DNA of 64,000 bases from Ligula intestinalis (GCA_036362985.1 JAYGXS010000004.1:61783941-61847940); one strand, 5' to 3'; positions 1 to 11,035 are shown, counted from the first letter of the stretch. Notes: generated by a model from the sequence alone, not told the origin. Numbers and translations: made by a program.

Positions 1-2250
1 TCCTTCCGTCTTAGAACAATAGTCACTTCCTCGGTATTGCAGACATGCTTGTGCATTTAGCGGGCTGCTAACTTATAGACCCCAGATATTTATTTATATT
101 GCATTAAAACTCTTAAAGTCCCGCGTTTCAGTTCCGTTACTTTGAATTTTCGGCAATTTTGCTTCGCATCGAGCGAATAAAGGTTAAAAGCTCTCGAAAA
201 GAATCGCAATATACCGGCCATGGGCACATTGGCGTTGTGTGCGGCCACAAGCCCACTATCGTTGGCGGACAGGCAAAAAACGACCAGCATCAGTCTTCAT
301 ACTGGGGCAAATTTTTATATGACAGGCGTGGGCTTGCGGAACGCGCATGCGATCCCACGTCCGCCTTACCGGAACAGGGGGGAAGACGTCCTATTATTCG
401 GTTACTGTTCAAAAAATTCGCAACCTCCTCCCCCCACATCATTTACTTCTGGAATTTTTCACTGTTAAATCTCCTAAGAATGGTCAGGGGTGACATTTTT
501 GCCAAAATAAGACTACTTCTGCAAGCTCTACAATTACAAATCTCATACCTTTGTTTCCGGTGCATCTCCTCAACCCCCTGAACTTTGGTCTCTAGACTTT
601 TAAGCGTTTTTCCAGATTCTAAACTCAGCTCTTATTGTACAAAGTGTTAGTTTTTAATTGGCGGCTGCTTCTTTGTTTGGCATCTAGTTGCACTTGACGG
701 CTGTGATCTGACACACCAGCAACCGCCTAAAGTTCCAACATAGTTCAATGCCTTGCCATTATACCGTTGAAAAGTTACTTCATACAAGCTTCTATTGCTG
801 GCCAATACGTAAGGCTGGGGGCATAAGAAGGTCCCCTCATGGGAAAAATCAACACAACTGAGTGACAGTGAAATCGGGGAAGGCTGGACGATTGGTGGAG
901 GAACTATCACAGTAGCTTAAGTTAATAGGCAAAACACTTGTCGCTGTCACCTTCAGGCCTGGTTCCGTGTAGGAAGAGAAGAAGCGTGACATCACATGGG
1001 ACGATTAGTGTATTATGTACAGATGCAGTGAAGGAAAGGTGGGAGGAAGGTGACAGTCGGACGAGTGCCCGATCACCCGCGACGGGACCGGTGTCCGAAG
1101 TGTGTGAGCGTGACAGTCGTCATCATGACGACCTGTGTGAGTCAGTCTTGAAGGTGATTGGCCCGACCAGAGTGGGGTGGTTATAAATTGGTGCTGTGAC
1201 CTTGTGGGAGCCTGGCTCGCTGACTCACGCTGGCTTTGTTACCAAAATCCGCGCAGGTTCAGTGTATACGCGCGCCAGCTCAACGCCTACGCAATGTGTC
1301 TACCAACGGCTATGAGAGGCCCCGCGATGTCCTACTTGGCCTATACGCTCCCGTGTGTCGCGGCTCAGTGCGCACATTAGCTCCAGCCAATATATGCGCC
1401 CATTTCCACCTGGCTGAGTGCATGGCCCAGCCGTCTCGGCTCCACAGCACCGAATACGCAATTTGGCGTACTGACTCGGCGTGCATAACTCCGCCTGTGT
1501 ACTCCCTATTTTCCGGCAGTAAACCCTGTCCACCACCACCATCTAATTTGACTTGTGATTTGGGAAACCTTCTGTTTGTCGACATCAGAGTACAACGCTC
1601 AAACTCTCGCCTCTCGCACCTGCTTGCACGGTTTGCCCGGCGGGCCCTTCTTCAACCCCACCTGTACAGAATACACTAGCACGCCCAAGTAGCGTGCAAC
1701 GTATTTGCATCTCAACGGAACCGGGCCGGAAGCTCACAGCAGCAAAGGTATTTCCTTTTAACTTAAATCACTGCAATTACAAACGTCTAGAGTTGTTGCT
1801 CATGTTCTGGGCCGCCGCGCCGTGACCATTAAACATTCAGTCTCCGAATTTAAAACTTCTGCCGCAACAAAAGCCTGAAGCCTGGACTAGACGCAGGAGA
1901 CGGTTAAATACTAGATCAAATAGTTTTTTTAATCATTAAGTATGAGTGATGGTCCTAGTCAAAGCTTGAATTATGCAGTTATCAGTCTATGAAAAAAATT
2001 AAGATGCATGCTAGATTCTTTCATCGGGTAAAGTTGGCAATGCCGGCAATCACCTCGTCACTAAGAGCATAACGTGAGTTGGTATGCATGTGCATCTCCC
2101 TCGTAATACGAATTATCTCTTTTAGTTGATGATACGGTCAAACTAATGTCTTGATTGCTTACCTTGCGCTGCGAAATTACCACCGATGTCCAATGGCAGG
2201 AAGGTTGATAAAATACTTATCAGCGGAATGTGTTTTGGACTATGGAGGTA
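1..2250. other. No gene recognised; GC-rich island at about 1020-1680
   Basis: No reading frame here shows a family signature, and the frames present are short and overlap on both strands. The part from about 1020 to 1680 is clearly richer in G+C and CpG than its surroundings. It has a TATA-like TTATAAATTGG at 1181-1191 on the + strand, with GC-rich sequence downstream. That pattern could fit a retroelement promoter or LTR, but I could not find a second copy or TG...CA ends, so this is only a suggestion. Confidence 0.3.
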
Positions 2251-2254
2251 CTAT

Positions 2255-2590
2255 CGAAAGCTGGTTGCTTTATTGACAACAGACGGATACCCAAATAACG
2301 AGTCAAGGAAGGCGGAATTAAGTGGAACAGCTTTACTGTGCTTAAGTAGCCTCACAATAGCAGCTGCCAGCGCCGTGTCAAAGGCCAGTTGAGTCAGTGA
2401 AAACTTGTACGGTTGTGAAGCCTTGCCTGCTGTGATGTATCCTCTCCCGCCTGTAACCAATCAGATGAAGCGGAAGTATCGATTGACTTCAGACTTACAC
2501 ACTTACCAAACGGCAGGTCAATCGATAGCGTAAGAAAGTTCGATAGCGCACTGGGTGGAGAATTTGTCACAGCTGAATGTTAGTCACGGC
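2255..2590. repeat. Dispersed repeat G, copy 1
   Basis: This stretch aligns by eye with 17975-18300 in the same orientation. Shared blocks include the 'cccaaataac' segment, the 'ttgtgaagcctt' segment, 'aaccaatc' followed by 'tatcgattgact', and 'caatcgatagcgt'. Indels and substitutions separate the two copies, so the family is old. No coding or terminal features were recognised. Confidence 0.6.
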
Positions 2591-3832
2591 AAACAATGAC
2601 AGGATGAGAGACAGACTCCTACAGTAACATATAATTTTATTGCATTTTAGGCACTTGTGGTGTCAATGACGTAAACATAATCAGTCACCAGCACATGCGC
2701 CTCAACATGGCTCCATATAATCCTGTTTCTGATCAATTGCTTACAACCGACGTTTATCCGCAGTTAACTAACCACTGCATAAGGCCACTGGAGATGAGAA
2801 TGACTGGATCGGAAATTTATGTTATAATGTCAGTCGTCAGCCAAACATACCCCAAATTTAGGGCTCGGAGGCTTGATGATTGCAATCATACAGAAACGGG
2901 GAGGTTAGCCTCTTCAGAACTTGCCCTTTGTTTGTCTCAGTTCCCGGCTGTTCATACCTGGGCTACTGTCTTCGAAGTTTGTGCATCGGGGCCCCAAGGC
3001 CAAACCCTCTAACCCTATGCCAGCTACAAATTGAGCCAAAGTTATAAGCGCTGTCCCCACGTGACTTGCCCAATTCTTCTTTAAAGGAGAACTGACCAGA
3101 ACTATCACCTACGCGTGCAGCTAGCTGGTAGAAGAAAGAGAAGATTTAGCCAACCAACCAACCCGAGTGACTTGATGGCCTGCCTTATGAAGGTTATCAG
3201 ATGCGTGCAGGTGTCCCACTGGTTTTTTGTCGGGATTAATCCGGCAGAGGAGAGATTGAACCCGTTATGGCGACAAAAACACAACTGCAAACCTCACCAT
3301 CACGATTTCCGCAGCGCATCGCCCCCTCCTTGTCTTGCTTCTGTGTCGCCTTCTCGCTCACCCCTGCCTCACTCTCTACGAAGCAATCAATCACAGCCTG
3401 ACGGGGCAGATTCTGTCTGATAGACAAGCGCGCCCAGCCTCAGGCACACCAACCGCAGTCGCTCCGAGCAGGGTGCAAGTCTGTGGGTTGCAAGGAGGGC
3501 GGTCGCAGCAATGTGTCAGTATGGGACAGTTGCCAAGTTGCGGCTGCGGGCATCGTCTTCAGTGACAGTCACCGGCTGACTGGCTGGCGGGGAGGGGGAG
3601 CGCCGAAAACAGAAGCCTGCTGCACGTTAGCCTCTCGCGTGCTCGCGCGCGCATCGGTGGGGGCGTGAGTGGGGGGGGGATGGGGCTTCTGGGCAGTTTT
3701 GTCACAGTGCCTCACCAGAGTCGGGTAACAATATCCCATCGGCATGCACAATTGCCACTTGACACACTCCTAGGAATGCCCCGTCAAAAGTGGCTCTAGA
3801 AGCGTCTATGCGAGTTCCAGGAATCAGTCCAC
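2591..3832. other. Unassigned sequence, partly GC-rich
   Basis: No gene or known repeat was recognised. 3280-3680 is GC-rich and ends in a G-rich run (3659-3681). The short frames here overlap on both strands and none resembles a protein family. Confidence 0.3.
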
Positions 3833-3944
3833 AAGAAGAAGACGGAATCAGTGGAACAAGAGTTTTTATTTTACTGACTTTTCGAATTTTTTTCGAGGAT
3901 CCTTAATCAGGCACAGGCCAGAAGCAACCATCAGGCGTCAGGTC

Positions 3945-4281
3945 ATGAGACCAAAAGACCTACTGTCAAGGCAGGAAATGGGTGGAGTCGTTTACTGGAT
4001 CTGGGGCAGTTATGGAGAAAGCAACTACGTCGGAGAAACCGGGAGATCCCGCCGGACGTGGATGGCCGCGCACGCTGCGGCGATTAGGAAGAAAGATGCT
4101 CACTCACGTTGCAGCCCACTCGGCGGAACCCGGCCATAGCTTCAAGTTTAAAGAAGCCGAAATCCTCGCAGGAAGGGACAACCGCGTGAGCCGCGAGCTG
4201 CTCCAGTCATGGTTCTCAGGCCCACAGACAATAAGCGCAACGAATTACATTTCGCATACTACGTACTGCGACATCGTCTAA
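3945..4281 (+). pseudogene. PLE-B GIY-YIG endonuclease fragment, frameshifted
   Basis: The frame at 3945-4139 gives the GIY-YIG half. The frame starting at 3982 continues the conserved downstream part (EAEIL, RVSRELL, WFSGPQ). The same downstream words recur in the PLE-B copies at 8846-9133 and 54000-54300. No reverse transcriptase motif precedes it, so it is a dead, 5'-truncated copy. In the conserved cysteine position after the first beta strand (W.CSCG in the 9.3-kb copy) this copy reads W.SYG, so both Cys are lost. Confidence 0.75.
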
Positions 4282-4575
4282 ACAGGAGAATCAGTCACGT
4301 GGAAAGAGCCGGGCGCAGCAAAAACTCTGACGAGAGCGAGCATAATTTTCGTGCAATTATCAAGCCCGCATCCAACACGGACAACGAAATCGTGACAATT
4401 AATGGCTCGAAAGCGAACTGCCAATATATCACCGCACCATTTACGATCCATAGCGGTAGTTGTAGGAGCTGATATTTATAGTACGCATGTGGATGGCCGC
4501 TGCGAACTATAAATACCATCCAATATGTGCATGTATCACCCCAATCTGTGCATATCTCACACCATTCTACGGTTA

Positions 4576-4615
4576 TCTATGATTAATGAGTCTCGACACA
4601 ATCCGAAACGTCAGG
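4576..4615 (+). ncRNA. Hammerhead-like motif in PLE-B 3' terminus
   Basis: Stem I is TCT (4576-4578) with AGG (4613-4615), including one wobble pair. The core strand reads ATGATTAA where CTGATGA is canonical. GAAAC (4605-4609) and the cleavage triplet GTC (4610-4612) are intact, and AC/GT gives a two-base-pair loopless stem III. Stem II has decayed in this copy. A PLE-terminal hammerhead relic is the best reading; it is probably inactive. Confidence 0.5.
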
Positions 4616-5029
4616 AGAATAAAATTCTTGTTCCAGTGATCGCTTCTTCTCCTTCTAAAAATTGGCCCTGCGCACAATTTCAGACAGCGTAAAGACTCCT
4701 GCGTCCTAACCCAAATACTAGATCTTATGTAAGCCTAAACCCTAACCATATCCGAAATCTACGGTTCATAACAAACCTAACATTAATCTTAAACGTGTCT
4801 CGAACCATAAATCTCCTGGTATACAGGCGCTTCCCGTTCTCCTGTCCCGTTTAGGGACCAGGCTAAACGGCTCCCGATACTTAAATAACGTGGGCTGGAC
4901 TCGCACATCTGTTCAGCCCTCGGTTACTTCACTGCGGCACCGATGTTAGAAAGGACCCTTCAATTCTTCCTTATTGCCATTGGCTGCTGCTTTTTGGTGG
5001 ACACCAAGACTATATTAGTTGAGGAGCTA

Positions 5030-5222
5030 CGGACGAAGAATAAAACTTTTGGAAAAATAAAAACAGAAAATACCTATCGGTAAATGCATCGGCAATCGGA
5101 ATTTCCATTCGAGGCTTCTTAGCCGTCATCAGCGAAACATAGCCAAGTCTAGGGTGGCAACTCTTGACGCTCGAACTTACCTTGCGTTGCTTAGAAGCCC
5201 AGTGCTTTAACCACTGAGCCAT
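5030..5222 (-). repeat. tRNA-derived SINE, decayed
   Basis: Read on the minus strand from 5222, the head contains an A-box-like TGGCTCAGTGGTTAAAGC and a B-box-like GTAAGTTCGAGCGTC (plus positions about 5167-5181), as in tRNA-derived SINEs. Downstream is CTGATGACGGCTAAGAAGCC, which is the hammerhead segment of this SINE family (see 42428-42472). Here the conserved GAAA after stem II is altered, so this is a relic. Confidence 0.7.
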
Positions 5223-6349
5223 GGGATCTTATTCCTGTCGGGAGGCCTGCATTTATTACTAGCCGTTGTGAGACTGAGTATAGGGCAAAATAGGACGAGT
5301 GGGTCCTGTCACGCGATTGGTGGGCGTCCTCTACTACACCAAAGAGAAATGTCGACCATCAAATATGTCGCAAGGTGAGGTCTTTGTTGGGATCTAAGCC
5401 GTGGGTGTGCTCAGAGCAGTCAAATTATCACGCCCATTTCCGTACAGGAAGAAGAGGGATAACATCAGTAGGAGTAGATGCATGTACATGTGGAACGCAC
5501 GGGCATGTAAACAATAGGGTTTTCAAAGGCATTGCCTATTATCCTCACCAAATAAACTGAAAGTGAGTTGTTTATTGCATAGAAGAACTCAATGGTGGTC
5601 TGAGTCCCGGCACGCAGTAGACCCAGGTCCAGCGCGGCGTCTGTTTGCTGGCGTGCTGCGGGTGTGAATGCGCAAACATCACGCCAAAGTGAGTCACTGG
5701 CCGTTTGATCAGAAGCTTAGCCAATAGCAGTCTATGGTACCTGTGGTTGACTATCCCAGAGGCAGATGGAGGATTTCAATAAGGTGACAGCTTGCAAGCT
5801 TGGCGCTGGTGAAGGATGGTGCTACATCTTGAAAGGGTTGGATTTGAGCGCGCATTCAGCTGGTCCTCGTAGAGTTATACCTAAGATCACATTGAGATGG
5901 CTGACCTCAGGGGAAACAGATAGCCATGCATTTTGGTCTTGGATCGTCATGCTTCGCTCTTAAGTCAAGTGAGCACCGCCACCTATCTCGTCCAATTGAC
6001 AGTCTATCTATTGCAACTCAGACAAATTAAACGTTCCCGCCGTTTAAATATTCATTTTGTGGTTCTAGGGCTTGCCTAAAAGTTCAGTTTTTACTAAGGT
6101 GTGAACTTACCTTGTATATTTTAACGCTAAATCAGTATTGGAGCACTTCTCTGGTGGTGGTGCGGAGAATTTATTGAGGCTGATAGAGTTAAAATACACT
6201 GGGTGATATAAGTTTATCTAGAGGCACAGTTTACTGCCCATGCGGTGATAAATGAAAAGGATATCTTGTAAATTCATAAAGAAGTGGACATGTGATAGCA
6301 TTGAGACTACAGACCGCGTCAACCCACTCGTACAACGCTTCCATCTCTC
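5223..6349. other. No gene recognised
   Basis: I see no family-level protein signature, RNA gene or repeat with a second copy. The frames of 60-66 codons at 5375-5560 and 5766-5963 do not look like known proteins. Confidence 0.3.
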
Positions 6350-6580
6350 ACTTCCAATTGATGGCTTAACTATCTCCTTGGTGAACGTTCAGCGACCGCT
6401 AGCGGAACTCATCTGTTCCGCTCCACCTTTGCCTCGGGCCACATCTATCGGGCCCTGACAGCAGCTGTAGCAACTAATGGTATAGGCCAATAATATTGAC
6501 GGCAAAGATTGGCAAACAATGGCTAATGAGCCACAAATGGCCATTATTGTCTCCTTTGACGTCGCCTACAATACTATTTG
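6350..6580. repeat. SINE mosaic (body fragments in both orientations)
   Basis: 6380-6470 is the reverse complement of the SINE distal body seen at about 56695-56745 (the 'gttgctacagctg.tgtcagggcc' block). 6500-6560 reads forward as the ribozyme segment of the family: TGGCTAATGAGCCA then CAAATGGCCATT and TTGTCTCC. The two pieces are in opposite orientation, so this is a rearranged or double insertion. Confidence 0.55.
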
Positions 6581-6744
6581 CATATTCAGCAACATTAGCA
6601 AACTACGCACACGGAAAGTAGTGGCATCTGACGAGAACTGTTAGCTTGAATGTTCAGTCTCTGAAGATGAGTAAACCAGGCCACACCAGGCGCGTGGTGC
6701 TGTAAAGACTCACATGACAATTCTTGTTGTTTCCCCGCATTCTT

Positions 6745-7045
6745 TGGCCGCGTTGATATCCAGCATTCGTGACGAACTTTCATCGACCGCAAACGGAATC
6801 CACTTGTTTAGCTCCGTCTTTGCCTTAGACCTCATCGATCGGACCCTGACAGCAGCCATAACAGCACGCAATGTAGGCAGACGGTGTTGCCGGCAAATAC
6901 AAGAGAGACTGGAGTGGCCACTGCTGGCTTATTAGCCATCGTCACCCAGGCCTACCGAGACCAAAGTGGTGTCTCACCCGAGCCTGGAACTCGTGACCCT
7001 TTTGATTAGAGCCGAACGGTCTAACCACTGATAGTTTAATTATCT
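6745..7045 (-). repeat. tRNA-derived SINE with degenerate hammerhead segment
   Basis: Read from 7045 on the minus strand: an A-box-like 'cagtggttagaccg', a B-box-like 'gggtcacgagttccaggc', then GTGACGA, stem-loop TGGCTAATAAGCCA and GTGGCCAC followed by CCAGTC. This is the same order as in the better copies. C3 and the GAAA strand are mutated. The distal body (TCTCTTGTATTTGCCGGCA, then 'cagggtccgatcgatgagg') extends to about 6745. Confidence 0.7.
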
Positions 7046-7140
7046 ATCACGCATCAAAAAACACACGTGCTCCCACTGTTTAACTGTTCACTATATGGTT
7101 CTAGTGTATGCCTAAAGTTAGTCAAATATTCCCATTTTTT

Positions 7141-7475
7141 TTACTTGAAAAGTTAATTTGTTAGGCATAGTATACTTTTCGGCAAATCATCTTCAGGGCC
7201 ATAACATTGCAAACTAGAAAAGCTGAACAGGTACAAATGTCAATAATTTCAGGATTATGCGCCTATTGGCGATTGCGAGCTTTTCAGTCTGCGCCAATGG
7301 TCGGCATGTTGGTTGGGCGACCGCTACTTTTGGATGGGGGTGATATGAATTCACCTTCTGGCGTCGGTTTCGGCCACGGGAGGGTCAGGGCTTGTGTGAG
7401 TGTCTTATGGCAGCACAGTACTGGATTCAATAGGCTCCACACGAGCAAGTAAAGGATACATTGACCGAACAACGA
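7141..7475 (-). mobile_element. PLE-D fragment, left arm of an inverted pair
   Basis: The minus strand encodes the C-terminal end of a PLE ORF (LLNPVLCCHKTLTQALTLPWPKP) and its 3' non-coding terminus. Roughly 300 bp of it is an inverted copy of 7668-7967. Matching words include 'ttcttggtaggc'-type termini, 'ggtcggcatgttggttgg' and 'acttttggatg.gggtgat'. The 3' ends of the two arms face outward. The product family matches the PLE at 51.8-52.9 kb. Confidence 0.75.
7162..7200 (-). ncRNA. Hammerhead-like motif in PLE-D terminus (left arm)
   Basis: On the minus strand the order is GGCC, CTGAAGA, a short stem II region ending GCC, GAAA, an AGTATACT-centred palindrome and GCC. It is equivalent to 7904-7944 in the right arm but carries an extra substitution in stem III. 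It is a relic. Confidence 0.45.
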
Positions 7476-7489
7476 GGTGACTGGAAAAG

Positions 7490-7967
7490 AGAGTGCGTGA
7501 ACACGTACCGGCCTGGTTGAGTAAAGGCAAAACTAAATTGATCTCGAGTTCCATCCTCGCCCACCTGGTTGATACTAGTGAAGCCTTTCAGGTTGTCTAC
7601 CGGACACCAACCAACCTCTCCAAAGGCCTACGCCAACGGGTGCTGGCAACAGCAGAAGCAGTGGCTATATGCCTATTGAATCCAGCACTGTGCTGCCAGA
7701 AGACACTTACATAAGCCCTGACCCTCCCATGGCATAAACCGACGCCAGAAGGTGATTTAATATCACCCTCATCCAAAAGTAGCGGTCGCCCAACCAACAT
7801 GCCGACCATTGGCGCAGACGGAAACGTTCGCAATGGCCAATAGGCGCATAACCCTGAAATTACTGATTTTTGTACCTGCTCAAATTCTCTAATTTGCAAT
7901 GGTATGGCCCTGAAGATAATTTGCCGAAAAGTATACTTTGCCTAACAAATTAACTTTTCAAGTATGC
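7490..7967 (+). mobile_element. PLE-D fragment, right arm of an inverted pair
   Basis: The frame at 7493-7714 reads REHVPAWLSKGK, then SSILAHLVDTSEAFQVVYRTP and RVLATAEAVAICLLNPALCCQKTL. This is the distal half of the PLE-A/PLE-D type GIY-YIG endonuclease, with the conserved H of AHLVD and the TAEA glutamate. The catalytic Y..YIG part is missing, so it is 5'-truncated. The 3' terminus carries a hammerhead-like motif. The copy forms a large inverted repeat with 7141-7452, with about 215 bp between the homologous parts. Confidence 0.8.
7904..7944 (+). ncRNA. Hammerhead-like motif in PLE-D terminus (right arm)
   Basis: Core CTGAAGA is at 7910-7916; position 7 is tolerant in hammerheads. GAAA is at 7926-7929. 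Stem III is the loopless palindrome AAGTATACTT (7929-7938), followed by T and GCC (7940-7942). Stem I (GGC with GCC) needs one bulged C, and stem II is weak. The layout equals that of the motif at 51867-51904. Confidence 0.55.
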
Positions 7968-8679
7968 CTAACAGTTGAACTTTTACTAAGGCATGCGTTT
8001 TCAGTGCAAATTTTGGCACTGAATTGAACGAGCAGGTTGGAAAGTCCACTTTATGCTTAATCAATCGGGACAGTGATCTCATATGGGAGAGCTTCAGCAG
8101 CCACCCTTCGTTTTTTGTACAATCTTAACCGTTGTTTTGCGTGTAGCCGGGCCAGAGGAGTGAGCCAAGTAGTCGGCGTCTTTCGCCTTAAATCGCTACT
8201 TCCTTTAAAGTGTCCCATCCTGAAAATCCTACCAGTTGGCGCGTAGCTGCTGTATCCAGTATAGCAGTCTGGACGTGTCATGTATTTGGGTTGGACCAGC
8301 GCAAAACAAACTTTTTCGTTAGCACTGATGCATAAAAATAGTTGCCCTGAGTACACAGTGAATGGCTGTGTATTGTGAAAGACTAAGAAAAGTATAAAAA
8401 CTCGCCAGACTAAGACACAGTACTGAAAATAATCGACTTTAACCGTATGAACATTGCACAAAGAATTGTCCCGAACTCTGCGTTTTTATATTCGCTAAAA
8501 GAGACCTACGGTTGGTATGCTGAGACGTTAACAGAAAATGTTGTTTCAGTACCTCAGTGCCTTCCTTATTTGTCAGGCGCTTGGAAGTCTGCAATACAAA
8601 GGCCGGTAATTAGTTGTTTTCTAATTACCAAGAAGCATACAATAAAATGAAACGGAGGAGGAATTATTATACAAATATT
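7968..8679. other. No gene recognised
   Basis: A minus-strand frame of 134 codons (8057-8461) spans much of this interval but shows no recognisable motif, and no second copy was found in the window. I leave it unannotated as a gene. Confidence 0.3.
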
Positions 8680-9640
8680 CCAGATTCCACTGGAATAAGT
8701 TTTATTTGCCCGACGTTTCGGATTCCGTTGGGAATCCTTAATCTTAGGTGACGTAACATAGTCATGCACAGATAGGATTACAACATGCGCAGATTGCACG
8801 TTATTTATAGTTCATATTGGTCGTCCGCGTGCGTGCGATAATTATTCACTTGTGTAGCCACTGCTTAGTTCTTAATCGATGCAGTACTGGCTTGACACTT
8901 TGCGTTTGACTCACTAATTGCCACAATTGCTTTGTCAGCGTCGGATGCGGGCCTGATAATTGCGTGACAATTTGCCCGCTGTCGTCAGATTTGTTGCCAC
9001 GCCTGGTCCTTCCTACGTGACTGATTCTTTCGTTCAGGAAATTTCTCAGTACACCATATGGAAACGCCAAATCGCTGTGCTTGTTGATGGACTGGGGGCC
9101 TGAAAAACTTGACTCAAACAGCTCGCGGCTCACGCAATTGTCACCTCTTGCGAGGATTTCGGCCGCGATAAACGTAAAAATATGGCTGGATCTCGTCTAG
9201 TGAGCTACAACCTGGGAGTTGACGTCTTTCTTTCTCACCGCCGCTGCATGCTCGGCCATTCGCGTCCGTAGCAATCTTTCGGTTACTCCGAGGAAGGTGC
9301 TTTGTCCACAACTGCACCAGATCCGGTAAACGACTGCAGCCGTTTCCTGCCCTGATGGTAGGTCTTTTGGTCTCATGATGCAGCGCCTGATGGTTGCTTC
9401 TGGCCTGTGCGCAACTCCAACTCCGATTGGGGTGAGTAGGTGGCTGACCGCTTTCGATACATTCTTCACGTACGAAAGAGCTCGCCAAAATTTTGGGCCA
9501 GTTGGATCTGACTTCTTCTCTCGCTTGCGTATGCATTCGTTGACAGAATTGCTTGGGTAACCATTCGCTATCAGTACCCGTCGAAGATGGCTTCCACCTT
9601 GGCGTCCACTTCGCTGCAATGCGTTTCAACGCGCTGAAAG
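8680..9640 (-). mobile_element. PLE-B copy with linker, GIY-YIG domain and 3' terminus
   Basis: This is the most informative PLE-B copy. The minus frame 9197-9619 covers the region between reverse transcriptase and endonuclease (LRRVLIANGYPSNSVNE, RALSYVKNVSKAVSHLL, GVGVAHRPEATIRR) and then VVYRIWCSCGQSTFLGVTERLLRTRMAEHAAAVRKKD (one continuous stretch at about 9215-9325). It shows the PLE-type C.C pair, the Y.G-like second strand (LGVT in place of YVGET) and the RMAEH helix. A frameshift moves the rest (SRELFESSFSGPQS, ISHVGRTRRGNKSDDSG) to 8846-9133. The reverse transcriptase is absent. A hammerhead-like terminus is at 8709-8748. At about 9640 it abuts a PLE-B tail in the opposite orientation. 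Confidence 0.85.
8709..8748 (-). ncRNA. Hammerhead-like motif in PLE-B terminus
   Basis: On the minus strand: CCT, AAGATTAA, then a perfect 7-bp stem II (GGATTCC, loop CAAC, GGAATCC), GAAAC, GTC and GGG. Stem II and the GAAAC-GTC part are fully preserved. The first core strand deviates from CTGATGA. Confidence 0.5.
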
Positions 9641-10790
9641 TGAGCCTAATTGTCACGTTATTATCACGCCAACACGCGTGAGGAAGTCATGTCAATAAAC
9701 GATTCGGACGCGGACTGTCAAGCCATCACCGCATCAACCATGAACCCAATCGAGGATCACGAGAGCTGCTAATTTTAGTATGCATGTGGTCGCGTAGCCG
9801 CTACGGACTGTAGCTACTGCGCAACTTCTGCATTTATCGACCTTTTCTGCGGTTGTCTCAGATACTTGGCTCTAGCCAGAATCCAAAACGTCAGGCCGCA
9901 ATTGCATCTTCCCCTTCTGAACTGCTTTTCTGAGCTCACCCCTTCGGTTATATCAGAAGAATGAATGTGCTTTCTCGCACACAAAGTACAGAATGTGGTT
10001 TTAGGAGTCATATCTTTATTTTACTGGCCATCGGTACCGCGGTACTAAGGCGCAGATCTCAGCACCAAAGTAGATTTAAGGTTGAAATGTAAAAAGTGCC
10101 GGCTGAATCTCCGCTCTTGTTTATTTATTCGGCTGCTGAGTGGTGGTTTGTTTGAAAGTTTTTACCATTTTGAGCTGATTAATTATGTTCTGTCAAAGTA
10201 ATGGAACAGGGCCGGTCATCAAACGGTCTTGATTGCCTCATGTTGTACGAGTGACCAATTTTATCCGGTTTGGACCCCCGACAAAAACGATAATTTGGCA
10301 ACGAGTGACAAAAAATTAAAATTCATATATTTCATACAATAACAGAACAGGCGCGTCGGATAAAGTCTGGTTTCCGTTAGTTTACAGGTCCCGAAGAAAA
10401 CTGAAAAATGCCTTACGGACAGACCAACTGAGACTGCTAGTGTTACCGACAGAGAAAAGGGAGACGGTGATGACCATTTGGGACTTATTTACCGTCGTCA
10501 GCTACGAGCAACCAAACATTTACAAAAAAGTCCTTTCATACAAAAACAGAATCGGCGCGTCAGATATAGTCCGGTTTCCGTTAATTTACCCATCTCGATG
10601 AATACTGAAAAAATCCATTACTGGCCAACTGAAACTGACAATATTGCCGACAAAAGCAAGAGAGACGGGGATGAAAATTTTTGCCTGATTGGCCTTTCTA
10701 AGTCAGTCATACACAACCTCAAAAGCGCGAGTTCTGTTATCAGAGTCTAACGGCTTAACCATTGAGCCACAAGCTCGTTGTCTTACTGGA
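9636..10790 (+). repeat. Composite duplicated block, copy A (PLE-B tail + unknown body + SINE)
   Basis: This block aligns with 12800-14190 in the same order and orientation: a PLE-B 3' tail on the + strand (9636-9905, ending AAAACGTCAGG), about 450 bp of unknown sequence ('ggttttaggagt.atatctttattttactggccatcgg', here split in words), and a SINE on the minus strand ending near 10786. Copy A lacks the mariner insertion found in copy B. It has an internal tandem duplication with a spacing of about 204 bp (units starting near 10342 and 10546). Confidence 0.75.
10575..10786 (-). repeat. tRNA-derived SINE, decayed (plus partial tandem copy at about 10380-10500)
   Basis: The minus strand starts with the family 5' end ACAACGAGCTTGTGGCTCAA, then an A-box-like TGGTTAAGCC. 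The ribozyme segment is badly decayed (GACTGACTTAGAAAGGCC, then CCCCGTCTCTC). Part of the body is repeated at 10380-10500 through the local tandem duplication. Confidence 0.6.
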
Positions 10791-10859
10791 TAATATCTGG
10801 AGATGTTGATGAATCTTCAATCCTTACGCTCACAAATGCGGCGGTAGGCCTCAGGGTGG

Positions 10860-11035
10860 CTCTGGTCGCGGCAGCTACCTGAGCGTTCTCTTGCCTGCGG
10901 TTGTTTTAACTTTGTCATTACAGAGGGCCTAGTTGGAGGAGGACGAGGAGGGGAAAGCGTGGTAGATGCGGCGCAAGTCTGCTACCAACGCGCATGGCAC
11001 CGTCTTTGCACTACCTCACTGTGGAGCACGCAGTG
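10860..11035. repeat. Dispersed repeat C, copy 1
   Basis: It shares ordered words with 53540-53735 and 63870-64000: 'gtggtagatgcggcgcaagtct' here against 'gtgatagatgcagtaaaagtct' and 'gtgatggatgcggttaaagtct', then 'tgtggagcac'. The flanks diverge and no coding feature is visible. Confidence 0.5.

Larger units (their letters stand above)
3833..4660 (+). mobile_element. PLE-B copy: 5'-truncated Penelope-like element with GIY-YIG remnant
   Basis: Penelope-like elements encode a reverse transcriptase followed by a GIY-YIG endonuclease; only the endonuclease end survives here. At 3945-4139 the frame reads VVYWIWGSYGESNYVGET followed by RTWMAAHAAAIRKKDA, which matches the Y..I...G...YVGET..R....R...H core of the PLE endonuclease. 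The reading moves to another frame for PGHSFKFKEAEILAGRDNRVSRELLQSW (residues broken here; 4129-4218). So the ORF is disrupted by frameshift. The unit is bounded by inverted ends: a tract near 3836-3910 is the degenerate reverse complement of 4560-4655. A hammerhead-like motif lies in the 3' terminus. Identification is firm at superfamily level. Confidence 0.8.

Noticed and set aside
1020..1680. LTR of a retrotransposon
   Set aside because: It has a TATA-like element and is GC-rich, but no second copy, TG...CA ends, primer-binding site or gag/pol sequence was seen.
4728..4760. Interstitial telomere
   Set aside because: Only a couple of CCTAAACCCTAACC-like units without a perfect array; kept only as part of the dispersed-tract observation.
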